Shown here piece after piece: positions 40,085 to 52,500 of a stretch of 64,000 nucleotides of DNA. The notes below the pieces were generated by a model. That model worked only from the letters and a program-made list of their open reading frames with translations, ran no database searches and was not told the origin of the DNA. How positions within the stretch are numbered: the stretch's first letter is position 1; each line of letters starts with the position of its first letter. This DNA is from Archivesica marissinica. Taxonomy: Eukaryota > Mollusca > Bivalvia > Venerida > Vesicomyidae. The translations under genes were made by a program, and so were the position numbers. Where the stretch lies: assembly GCA_014843695.1 (NCBI GenBank), contig CM026401.1:49712430-49776429 (forward strand), written 5' to 3'.

Positions 40085-40468
40085 ATGCCAGCACTATAGT
40101 GAATTCATGGTTGCATAGCCTTTAAAACAGACATGCGAGCACTATAGTGAATTCATGGTTGCATAGCCTTTAAAACAGACATGCGAGCACTATAGTGAAT
40201 TCATGGTTGCATAGCCTTTAAAACAGACATACCAGCACTATAGTGAATTCATGGTTGCATAGCCTTTAAAACAAACATACCAGCACTATAGTGAATTCAT
40301 GGTTGCATAGCCTTTAAAACAAACATACCAGCACTATAGTGAATTCATGGTTGCATAGCCTTTAAAACAGATATACCAGCACTATAGTGAATTCATGGTT
40401 GCATAGCCTTTAAAACAGACATACCAGCACTATAGTGAATTCATGGTTGCATAGCCTATTAAACAAGC
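40085..40468 (+). repeat. Minisatellite, 48-bp unit, 8 copies
   Basis: The unit is GACATGCGAGCACTATAGTG plus AATTCATGGTTGCATAGCCT and TTAAAACA. Units are nearly identical; the variable site is ATGCGAG versus ATACCAG. Confidence 0.95.
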
Positions 40469-40712
40469 TACCATAACAAACGTTTATTTCTGGAATTTGA
40501 AAACCACAATTGTATATGCCTTATAAAGTGGAGTCAACTCATTGAATTACATTACATATTACCGATTGCCTCGACTCTTAAAGCAGTTTATAAACAATGC
40601 CTAGCAATATAAAAACTGACAAACTGGTGGAGGTAAGAATGGGTTCAACAGGCATCGTTTGATCATGCTGTTAGTTACATAGTATCTACTTTTATATATT
40701 TCCACTAAACCA

Positions 40713-40982
40713 TTAACCTGCCAATCACGACTAAAGTCGCTTCTGCAAACAGTATAGAGACATCAGATGACACAGAACTGTGCCGTCTGATCAGGCTCTA
40801 TGTTGTTTGCACATTCCGTCCAATTTATTCGACTATATGCTGTTAGTTAATCGAATTGTGGAGAGCTAAAACACTTATCTGAATAGAAAACAACATAGAT
40901 CCTGATCAGACACGGTGCTACGCCGCGGCTGATCTGGATCTATGTTGTTTGCACATGTCGTCCAATTTATTCGGCAGGTTAA
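40713..40982. mobile_element. MITE-3 group element with TTAA ends
   Basis: TTAACCTGCC is mirrored by GGCAGGTTAA. The interior holds CTGATCAGGCTCTATGTTGT and CTGGATCTATGTTGTTTGC, the shared core of this group. Confidence 0.85.
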
Positions 40983-43222
40983 AGGTTAAAATATCTTTGC
41001 AAACTTTGATGTATGACAGATAACAATAGGATGCAGATGCACATTTGATGAAATTTGTACGCATTAACAACCTATATTCATCCAAGACACGAATTTCGTG
41101 AGCACATGACCAAGATAATTGACTCCAATTTACGTTACTCCCGAGCTGTAGTCCGAGCAGTAAGTAACATCTATATATATATCTGTTCCAATGTACGGTA
41201 ATCCTGTTCTGCTGTCCAAACTAATAAGTAACATATTGGTAACGTATATTTATATTCCAATATACGTTACTCCTTTGCTGATCTGCCATCAGATTTCATC
41301 AAATGGATTACAAACATCAGCAGTTATGAATGCTACTTTATACTGGCCATTTTATAATCTGAGTAATAAGTAACTTACATCGGTAACATTGGGTAATCAG
41401 AATGTAACATACATAACAAAATGTACAAAGTATAATAGTACACTATAAGCACTAGATTTATTTGGTCTAAAAGAATGCAAAAGAAATGGAATGAAAAATA
41501 GAATTACAAAAATTAAAAACGGTATAAAAAGCTTACTAATTACATTTTGTACAGTTTTTTGAGAAACACAAATAAACATGGTTACGTGTAAATACAATAT
41601 CATACAAATCTGGTGTAGATTGATTATAGTTTGTGACCACCAGGGCAATATAATCACCCGCAATGTCATATTGAAGAGTTATTCTGAAGCATGTTTCACG
41701 TCATATTCAAAGATGTGTTTAAAAGGACATAAAAACTTTTTTTACTTGGACGGGCGTTATATATTTTTTTTATCAATACAATGTAACGGTACTTCAAAAA
41801 TTGCAAAAACCTTTGTTACAATTTCTAACGGCTCAAAGACCAAAATTTATTGGATTTCTTAATGATCACATAATATTTACAACCGACTTTGACACAAACA
41901 ACACATTATTAAGCGGTACAAAAATATGCGTGTCACACTTGCCACAGGGCAAAATATAGACAGGGAAGTATGAAGTTGAACATTTTTTGGATATATTTAA
42001 ATATTGGTAACATCTCTATTCCTTGTCATCTGTATCGACCTGAAATTTGTCATCTTTATTTCGTTACTCACTACATATCTCTTGACTACTAAAATATTTA
42101 AACAACATAGTTCAATACCATCAGATTCGAGAATCGCTTCAATTTTTCATTTTTTGAAGAAAAAAATAGAGAATAGAAAAGAGAATTCATGAAAAATTAG
42201 TGCATTTAGAGCTACTGTATATTTAGGGTGGAAAGGCCTTGTATTCCCTAGGCCCTTAATTTTGTTTTATGGATGAGGGTTGTTGGTAGAAATATTATCC
42301 GATCAATTAAAATTGTATTAAAATTTTAATTGACCATAGAACAAATTAAACAATTCTGTAGCCTCAAATTTGAACTTGCTTTAAAAATCAAACCAGCAGA
42401 TGGTTTTTGTTTGGGTTTGGTATAATTTAGAACTGACGACGTGTATATCTTGATGAACCACAATTGAGACAGTTCACAAATTCTACACAGAACAATAGTA
42501 TGAAGTTGGTTTAAAATGAAGCTATTAGAATATTATTATACCATAGTTAACATGTAAGGTTGGATAACGTACATAACACACGTTGTGTAACATACATGCA
42601 TATGACATGGCCTACATGTAACATAAATATGTTGTGTACATTACATGCAACTGAATTAACCTACAAAACATTAACTACATGTTACTACATTTATTATAAC
42701 GTATGTGACGTTATGTATGTTAGGGATGTACTGTGTATAACATGATGCAGATGCTCCATCATTATAACATATTAATAACATCATATGTGACGTTATGTAT
42801 GTTACATGTTAGGGATATACTGTGTAAAACATGATTTATAACATCATATGTGACAACTGCTAAGACACTTCATATGTACATTTAAAATGTTTTATATAAT
42901 GTATATTGCATAGGTTTTTATAATCAGCAGTAAGAAACACATTCTGGTTCAAAATTGATATAGAAAATTTTAAAACATATATTCTAACTATGTATAAATT
43001 CTAGCATACATCCAATTGTAACTTACATAACACATATATTATCACTGTATCAACTTGAGCTCTAGGTAACAAAACCTGTGCAAGGTAATAATTAAAGTTC
43101 CTTTGACATGTAACACACATAACATACGAACATGTAACGTATGATACCAGTCAAATACCAGCCATACACAATACATAGAAAACTTCTTGTTTATGGGCAA
43201 TAACCCTTGTCAAGCAATTAAT
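40983..43222. other. No recognisable gene; cryptic repeats near 42550-42850
   Basis: CATATGTGACGTTATGTATG with TTAGGGAT(G/A)TACTGTGTA occurs twice at about 42695 and 42780, within a region rich in ACATACATAACA words. Short open frames (for example 41669-41397 minus) have no support. Confidence 0.45.
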
Positions 43223-43228
43223 TTTATT
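43223..43228 (-). terminator. Candidate polyadenylation signal AATAAA
   Basis: AATAAA on the minus strand about 170 bp after the stop of the perlecan-like gene. Other AT-rich hexamers exist, so this is only a candidate. Confidence 0.4.
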
Positions 43229-43394
43229 ATCTTCCAGATGCAAAACTGACCTTTCTTACTTCTCGTTAAAAGTATCTCGAAATAATTTTCAATATTGTTA
43301 ACTTACACAGGTATAGTTCTAGACCCAATACACAACAAATAAATCTCAGAATCATAATACAGGAAGGTTATTTTTAAAACTACAATCAGTCAAT

Positions 43395-43543
43395 TCACGG
43401 AGAGCAGGCTTGAATGTTATATCCACTAACAGCGTCCCGAGACTCAAGCGGCCCCTTGCCATGAATATGTATACTGTCTATACAACCAATGAAATTGTCT
43501 TTAAACTTTCGATCTGTCATAACATCTATCAACGAAACACCAC
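43395..43543 (-). CDS. HSPG2: Perlecan-like, terminal exon: end of LG3 and stop
   Basis: Acceptor TTGTTTTGCAG. It completes the YIGG motif by phase 1 and reads GVSLIDVMTDRKFKDNFIGC, then IDSIHIHGKGPLESRDAVSG and NIQACSP before TGA at 43397-43395. The two cysteines (FIGC and ACSP) form the conserved LG disulphide. It lies 5 kb from its neighbour, across two minisatellites, and has only 48 codons, so a simple ORF search misses it. Confidence 0.93.
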
Positions 43544-46500
43544 CTGCAAAACAAATACGATTTTTATTATTTATAATGCGGTCTCAGTATACAGTCAAAC
43601 AATACTTGGTCTCCTAGTTACTGTGTTACAGTCAAACTGTACTTGGTCTCCTAGTTACCGTGTTACAGTCAAACAATACTTGGTCTCCTAGTTACCGTGT
43701 TACAGTCAAACTGTACTAGGTCTCCTAGTTACCGTGTTACAGTCAAACTATACTTGGTCTCTGAGTTACAGTCAAACAATACTTGGTCTCCTAGTTACCG
43801 TGTTACAGTCAAACTGTACTAGGTCTCTGAGTTACAGTGTTACAGTCAAACAATACTTGGTCTCCCAGTTACCGTGTTACAGTCAAACTGTACTAGGTCT
43901 CTGAGTTACAGTGTTACAGTCAAACAATACTTGGTCTCCTAGTTACCGTGTTACAGTCAAACTGTACTAGGTCTCTGAGTTACAGTGTTACAGTCAAACA
44001 ATACTTGGTCTCCTAGTTACCGTGTTACAGTCAAACTGTACTAAGTCTCTGAGTTACAGTGTTACAGTCAAACAATACTTGGTCTCTGAGTTACAGTCAA
44101 ACTGTACTAGGTCTCTGAGTTACAGTGTTACAGTCAAACAATACTTGGTCTCTGAGATACAGTCAAACTGTACTTGGTCTCTGAGTTACAGTCAAACAAT
44201 ACTTGGTCTCTGAGTTACAGTCAAACAATACTTGGTCTCTGAGTTACAGTCAAACAATACTTGGTCTCTGAGTTACAGTCAAACTATACTTGGTCTCTGA
44301 GTTACAGTCAAACTGTACTTGGTCTCTGAGTTACAGTGTTACAGTCAAACTGTACTTGGTCTCTGAGTTACAGTGTTACAGTCAAACAATACTTGGTCTC
44401 TGAGTTACAGTGTTACAGTCAAACTGTACTTGGTCTCTGAGTTACAGTGTTACAGTCAAACAATACTTGGTCTCTGAGTTACCGTATTACAGTCAAACTG
44501 TACTAGGTCTCTGAGTTACAGTGTTACAGTCAAACAATACTTGGTCTCTGAGTTACAGTCAAACTGTACTTGGTCTCTGAGTTACAGTCAAACAATACTT
44601 GGTCTCTGAGTTACAGTCAAACTATACTTGGTCTCTGAGTTACAGTGTTACAGTCAAACAATACTTGGTCTCTGAGTTACAGTCAAACAATACTTGGTCT
44701 CTGAGTTACAGTCAAACAATACTTGGTCTCTGAGTTACAGTCAAACTATACTTGGTCTCTGAGTTACAGTCAAACTGTACTTGGTCTCTGAGTTACAGTG
44801 TTACAGTCAAACTGTACTTGGTCTCTGAGTTACAGTGTTACAGTCAAACTGTACTTGGTCTCTGAGTTACAGTGTTACAGTCAAACAATACTTGGTCTCT
44901 GAGTTACCGTCTTACAGTCAAACTGTACTTGGTCTCTGAGTTACCGTGTTACAGTCAAACTGTACTTGGTCTCTGAGTTACAGTGTTACAGTCAAACTGT
45001 ACTTGGTCTCTGAGTTACAGTGTTACAGTGAAACTGTACTTGGTCTCTGAGTTACAGTGTTACAGTCAAACTGTACTTGGTCTCTGAGTTACAGTCAAAC
45101 TGTACTTGGTCTCCGAGTTACCGTGTTACAGTCAAACTATACTTGGTCTCTGAGTTACAGTGTTACAGTCAAACAATACTTGGTCTCTGAGTTACAGTGA
45201 AACTGTACTTGGTCTCTGAGTTACAGTCAAACAATACTTGGTCTCTGAGTTACCGTGTTACAGTTAAACTGTACTTGGTCTCTGAGTTACCGTGTTACAG
45301 TCAAACTATACTTGGTCTCTGAGTTACTGTGTTACAGTTAAACTGTACTTGGTCTCTGAGTTGCCGTGTTACAGTCAAACTGTACTTGGTCTCTGAGTTA
45401 CCGTGTTACAGTCAAACTGTACTTGGTCTCTGAGTTACAGTCAAACTGTACTTGGTCTCTGAGTTACCGTGTTACAGTCAAACTGTACTTGGTCTCTGAG
45501 TTACAGTGTTACAGTCAAACTGTACTTGGTCTCTGAGTTACCGTGTTACAGTCAAACTGTACTTGGTCTCCGAGTTACCGTGTTACAGTCAAACTATACT
45601 TGGTCTCTGAGTTACAGTGTTACAGTCAAACTGTACTTGGTCTCCGAGTTACAGTGTTACAGTTAAACTGTACTATAATAATATACTGCAATGTAATATA
45701 TACTTCAACACAATAGAAACGCAGCCATATACATTAGAATATTTAATAATCAACATTGAATTTCAACGCATATAATTATTAATTTCATTAAGCCAGTCTA
45801 TGCACTAAGACACTCGCCTAAAATAATCCATTTCTCACAGTTTCATGAAATAATTCGCAGGTAAAGTGTATCGCTAGAAAAATATTTGCAAAATAGAGTA
45901 TGTACATAGAAAATTCTAAAATGTTGCGTTTTTAATGCTGTCAAGTTAGGGTTCCCGCTGTCGGTCGCCAATGGCGCCAATTGCGACAACAAACAAATAT
46001 TGGCACTAAATTTTGTGAATTGGCGAACATATTTGGCGCAACTTTTTTAAAATTTTGTTTAAAAAAATTTTCTTTCTTTTTTTTCTTTTTCGGCAATGTT
46101 TTGTCAAATATATGGCTTCATATATTTATTTGTGAACTATATGGCTCTTAGTTGGCTCCAAGTTTTTTTAATTGGCTCCAGTATTTTTCAATTAGCGACA
46201 GAAGTGGCGCAGACAAACATTCAGACAGAGTGTTCACGTTTATTTATCATCGCTACAGGTTGCCCATATGAGCGACGCCTCCTGAAGAGATTAGTCATTT
46301 TAGATTTTGGAGGATAGTGCAATGATACAGACAGAGACCTATTCCAGAGTCTCCTCTGGTTCTTTTACGTGCACTGTGTAAAGCACCGACACGAGACCTT
46401 GGTTTAACATCCCATCTGAAAGACTGTTAATTTTATTAGGGTCAGACGGGGGGATCGAACCTGCGATCCCTGGATTACCAGTCCAGCGTGTTACCACTGG

Positions 46501-49500
46501 GTTACATATCCGTCTGTATTCAGACAGAGGGAACCCTGCAAAGTATACATGTACGCTTTGAATAGCCTGCCCAGGAAAACATGTCTACGTCCCTGCGAGG
46601 GGTTTGACATTAAAGGTGCATACATACATACGCTGGTCTGGCTGATCTATACACTATTGAGTCTGAATCGTACAAGTGCTCTATACAGTTTTAAGGAGGA
46701 CCGTTGGATGAGATTCTATGGCAGCAAGAGCTACTACATATATCTAATTATTGATTGGTTTAAACATATTTATTCATTCATATCCAGCTGTATTCTAGGT
46801 AACAGTTGATGATTGAGTTATATTATATGTAAATGTTGATGGTTGAGTTATATTATATGTAAATGCTGATGATTGAGTTATTTTATATGTAAATGTTGAT
46901 GATTGAGTTATTTTATATGTAAATGTTGATGGTTGAGTTATTTTATATGTAAATGTTGATGGTTGAGTTATTTTATATGTAAATGTTGATGGTTGAGTTA
47001 TTTTATATGTAAATGTTGATGGTTGAGTTATATTATATGTAAATGTTGATGGTCAAGCTATATTATATGTAAATGTTGATGGTTGAGTTATATTATATGT
47101 AAATGTTGATGGTCAAGCTATATTATATGTAAATGTTGATGGTTGAGTTATATTATATGTAAATGTTGATGGTCATGTTATATTATATGTAAATGTTGAT
47201 GGTTGAGTTATATTATATGTAAATGTTGATGGTGAAGTTATATTATATGTAAATGTTGATGGTTGAGTTATATTATATGTAATGGTTGAGTTATATTATA
47301 TGTAAATGTTGATGGTCAAGCTATATTATATGTAAATGTTGATGGTTGAGTTATATTATATGTAAATGTTGATGGTCATGTTATATTATATGTAAATGTT
47401 GATGGTTGAGTTATATTATATGTAAATGTTGATGATTGAGTTATATTATATGTAAATGTTGATGGTCAAGTTATATTATATGTAAATGCTGATGATTGAG
47501 TTATATTATATGTAAATGTTGATGGTTGAGTTATTTTATATGTAAATGTTGATGATTGAGTTATATTATATGTAAATGTTGATGATTGAGTTATATTATA
47601 TGTAAATGTTGATGATTGAGTTATATTATATGTAAATGTTGATGGTTGAGTTATTTTATATGTAAATGTTGATGATTGAGTTATATTATATGTAAATGTT
47701 GATGGTGAAGTTATATTATATGTAAATTTTGATGATGAAGTTATATTATATGTAAATTTTGATGGTGAAGTTATATTATATGTAAATGTTGATGGTGAAG
47801 TTATATTATATGTAAATTTTGATGGTGAAGTTATATTATATGTAAATTTTGATGGTGAAGTTATATTATATGTAAATTTTGATGGTGAAGTTACATTATA
47901 TGTAAATGTTGATGGTGAAGTTACATTATATGTAAATTTTGATGGTGAAGTTACATTATATGTAAATGTTGATGGTGAAGTTACATTATATGTAAATTTT
48001 GATGGTGAAGTTACATTATATGTAAATGTTGATGGTGAAGTTACATTATATGTAAATTTTGATGGTGAAGTTACATTATATGTAAATGTTGATGGTGAAG
48101 TTACATTATATGTAAATTTTGATGGTGAAGTTACATTATATGTAAATGTTGATGGTGAAGTTACATTATATGTAAATTTTGATGGTGAAGTTACATTATA
48201 TGTAAATGTTGATGGTGAAGTTACATTATATGTAAATTTTGATGGTGAAGTTACATTATATGTAAATGTTGATGGTGAAGTTACATTATATGTAAATTTT
48301 GATGGTGAAGTTACATTATATGTAAATTTTGATGGTGAAGTTACATTATATGTAAATGTTGATGGACACCTGGGTAGCAACACCAACCTTCCTAAAGCTG
48401 GCTGGATAACTTCCTCACATGAAAGAATTTGACATCCCCAATGTGATTCGTACCTTCAGCAGTGAGGACCAACGACCTTGACAAATCTAACAAGGACGTC
48501 GCTCAGAGAACAATAAACTAGCAATATTTGCTGTAACATGCAGTATGACATCTTACCAATATAAATATTTCCTTCAGCGTTTAACATCTGAAGAAAGCCT
48601 TGTGAATCCCCGTACACCGTGTCTTCGTTGTCTACGGTCAGACTTCCTGTTCGACCGAGTCGCTGCATGGCAACCGAGTGCGTCTTTCCGTCATCCACCC
48701 TACTCCTTGACCGGATCACTGCGGGGCCACTTCCCATCTCGTAGCTGAATGTGAATGTTATATTGTTATGTAAACCCTAAAGACAGTTGGCTGGTGAAGA
48801 TTGACAATGGCACGATTCCGATTGGTCATACTAAAGGCAGTAAAATCCTCGGAACGGAAAGTATGCGAGATGGTACGGTGGTCGCCAGATTGGACAGATG
48901 GGTTTTCTCCGGGTACTCCGGTATCCTACCCACACGAATGACTACATATACGCTTTCATCCGCGCCAATAAAGTTTAAACTTAAAGTCAGTCAAGCATGC
49001 TAAAAATCACATATGAATAAAAACCACCTGTTTCTAATGTCCACCATTTTCATCATCCATCAAGCTATTGTGCAGCGCATTGTAAACTGTGTTAAACTCT
49101 GTGCCAGCTAGCGGTGATAATAACACAATTCTAATAAAGGTCCAGGACATATTTCCAGAGTATTCAGTTACAAATAAGAATGAATGAATTGTCGTCTGTT
49201 ACAATTATTTGAACTATTTATAGCCCCTTTATTTTACCCAGCATGCAAAGAGTTAAAGACATGCTGTCTTTAAATGCCACCATTTTGATCTGCCATAAAG
49301 CTATTATCAATGGGTTTTAAATCGTTATATCACCCGTCAACAACACATTTAGCCATTCCCTTGGGTGGCCTTTACAAACAGGTTCTGGTATATTGAATGT
49401 TATTCCAAACCGCCATACTTATTTTTCCCCCCAAAATTGTTATGAAAACACAATGGGTATAGGCCATGTTACAAAAGACGGAAGAAAAAAACCCCACTGA

Positions 49501-52500
49501 TTTTATAATTATGCAAGTCAAACACAATTTATTACAAGTGTTACAAACAGTCTCTTAGTATCATGTTATTTTCAAAACCCCAAACCTCATCTCCATACCT
49601 GAACTCTATATATCCTCCTTTCAGACCGATAGAGATATGGTCACTACCACTAAGTGGCCGGCCCCCTTTTTCACCCTGCCAGAGTATAAGACCATTCTTC
49701 TGTGTGGTATGGATGTTGAATGATATCAACTGGCGTTCCTGGGTTTTGGCGTGTGGCAGTAGATCCTTCGTAAGTTCCATAAACGCATCGCCAGAAAATC
49801 CAAACTGAGTATTGAGATTGATTTCTGCGGATAAATATAGTTTTGTTAAATAGTGGGATTTAATTGAGTCACAGGCTTACTGTGCTGGGATTTACTTGAA
49901 TTATAGGTTTATTGCACTGGGATTTACTCGAGTTATAGGTTTATTGCACTGGGATTTACTCGAGTTATAGGTTTATTGCACTGGGATTTACTCGAGTTAT
50001 AGGTTTATTGCACTGGGATTTACTCGAGTTATAGGTTTATTGCACTGGGATTTACTAGAGTTATATGTTTATTGCACTGGGATTTACTCGAGTTATAGGT
50101 TTATTGCACTGGGATTTACTGGAGTTATAGGTTTATTGCACTGGGATTTACTCGAGTTATAGGTTTATTGCACTGGGATTTACTCGAGTTATAGGTTTAT
50201 TGCACTGGGATTTACTCGAGTTATAGGTTTATTGCACTGGGATTTACTCGAGTTATAGGTTTATTGCACTGGGATTTACTCGAGTTATAGGTTTATTGCA
50301 CTGGGATTTACTCGAGTTATAGGTTTATTGCACTAGGATTTACTCGAGTTATAGGTTTATTGCACTAGGATTTACTCGAGTTATAGGTTTATTGCACTGA
50401 GATTTACTTGAATTATAGGTTTACTGCACTGGGATTTGCTCAAGTTATAGGTTTACCGCACTAGGATTTACAGTCTACATCCGCTATGTCAAAGTCGGTT
50501 ATGTCGAATTCTCCGGTTATCTCGAAGTTGGATCAAAGTCCCATATCAGACACTATCATTTTACATATAACTGGCTCTGTTTATAGCGAATTTCGTTAAG
50601 TCAATCTTCGGTTATGTCGAAGTATTTTGTTCGGTCCGACAGAATGGATGTAGACAGTACTTGAATTATAGGTTTATTGCACTAAGACTTTAGTTTTAGT
50701 TAGGTTTATTGTGCAGGAGGTATGGATCTATTGGGATTTCTAAAATTTTAAACTGACCATATTCGCAGTTATTGCCCGCAAATCCCAGAAGACAGTCACA
50801 TCTGTATCCCACATTGGTGATACTGCAAGGGGCAGCGTTCTGGCATGGGGAGTTGGTGAGACAGATGTTCACCTCCACCTCACAGTTCCTGCCCGTGAAT
50901 GATGTTGGACATATACATCTAGATAAATGGAAAGACATTACAATTTCTATATATTTGACTGGAATACGAACCACAATATTAAAGCGACATTACATCGCAA
51001 AAAGCCAATAAAATTGAAAGTAGGATGTCATATAATGATCACACACGCTCCTGAATCGACGTTTGTTTGTAATCGGAGTCAATACTAAACACGAGATAAT
51101 GTCGTTTAATGATAATTTAACTAAGACTAGTCTACAAATAAATATGCATAGGCACTCATGTGAGATATAATGTAAATCTGTATGATAATTTGTGTTATTC
51201 AGGATACATGAGTTGTATTACGCATGAATGTCGACCCTATTTACCTTATTTTGTTATGTTAACAAACCGCGTATACGACATTTGCTTTTTAGTTGAAATA
51301 CTCAGTATTTGAGGCAAATATCTGGGGGGGGGGGAAATTATACCATATAATAGGAAATTACATTCTGCAGAAATTTGTGTTTTCACCGATGTAGTGTCGC
51401 TTTAATTACAAGTACTGCACTATCACCACTTGCACGTGTCTGCTGATTTATTATAAAAGAATATAAAATATGAATAATTCACATAAAACGTATGAAGTTC
51501 TGCAGGAGAACATTTTAATGTGCAACAATCTGTGACTGGAATTACATTTGAATACCGTACTTACTCGCCTATAAGACGCGATTTTTATCACCAGAATATT
51601 GTCTCAAAGTGGCTTCCCATCTTATAAGCAAGGTCTTGTGTCGGTGCTGTACACCATGCACGTAAAAGAACCAGAGGAGACTCTGGAATGGGTCTCTGTC
51701 TGTATCATTGCACTATCCACCAAAAATCTGAACTGACTAATCTCTTCAGGAGGCGTTGCTCATATGGGCAACCGGTAGCGACGATAAATAAACGTAAAAC
51801 ACACAGAGAAAAAATATAGTATTTTTAGGAATCAGTTTGTTCCAACTCAATAACTGATGACCTTAGAAATAACTGTATATACCGTACTTACTCGCCTATA
51901 AGACGGGATTTTTATGGGGGGGAAATTATACCATATAATAGGAAAATACATTCTGTAGAAATTTGCGTTATCACTGATGTAGTGTCGCTTTAACTTTGAT
52001 AATCTTTGTCTGGGGCTTATTGAAGGAATAAAATCAGTTTGTGTTGCGTTTATTTGGGTATATCCAATAACCAGTGACATAAGCAATAACCTGTGTATTT
52101 GTGTTCCAAAAAGAGGCTGTACTAATAATGTTAGTGAAAGTCGTGATAGCGTAGTGGATGCGCGTTCGCTTCAGGTGCGAAAGATCCGGAGTTCAAACCC
52201 CGCTGGAGCTGTTACGATTGTGCCCTTAGGCAAGGCATTTAAATTCCACGTTGCCTCTTCTCTCTCCTTCATGGCGATGGATTCCATCAGGAATGAGGTC
52301 TCGAGAGTGATTAATATAAGTTGAAAGAACTTGTTTCGCAATCGAGCTAAAATAAATAATACGCATGCACTGGGTGTGGCCAATTTTACCACGTTTACTA
52401 TACAAACTCGATTTTGATGCGTCATTGATTTAGGAACCAGCGAATCATCATGTGAAAATAGATGTTTCCCTTTCTTTCTCAGGTTTAAAGTAAAATGACT

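Noticed and set aside
47466..48386. 306-codon minus-strand Thr/Ser-rich frame
   Set aside because: A direct translation of the 30-bp minisatellite inside an intron of the perlecan-like gene.
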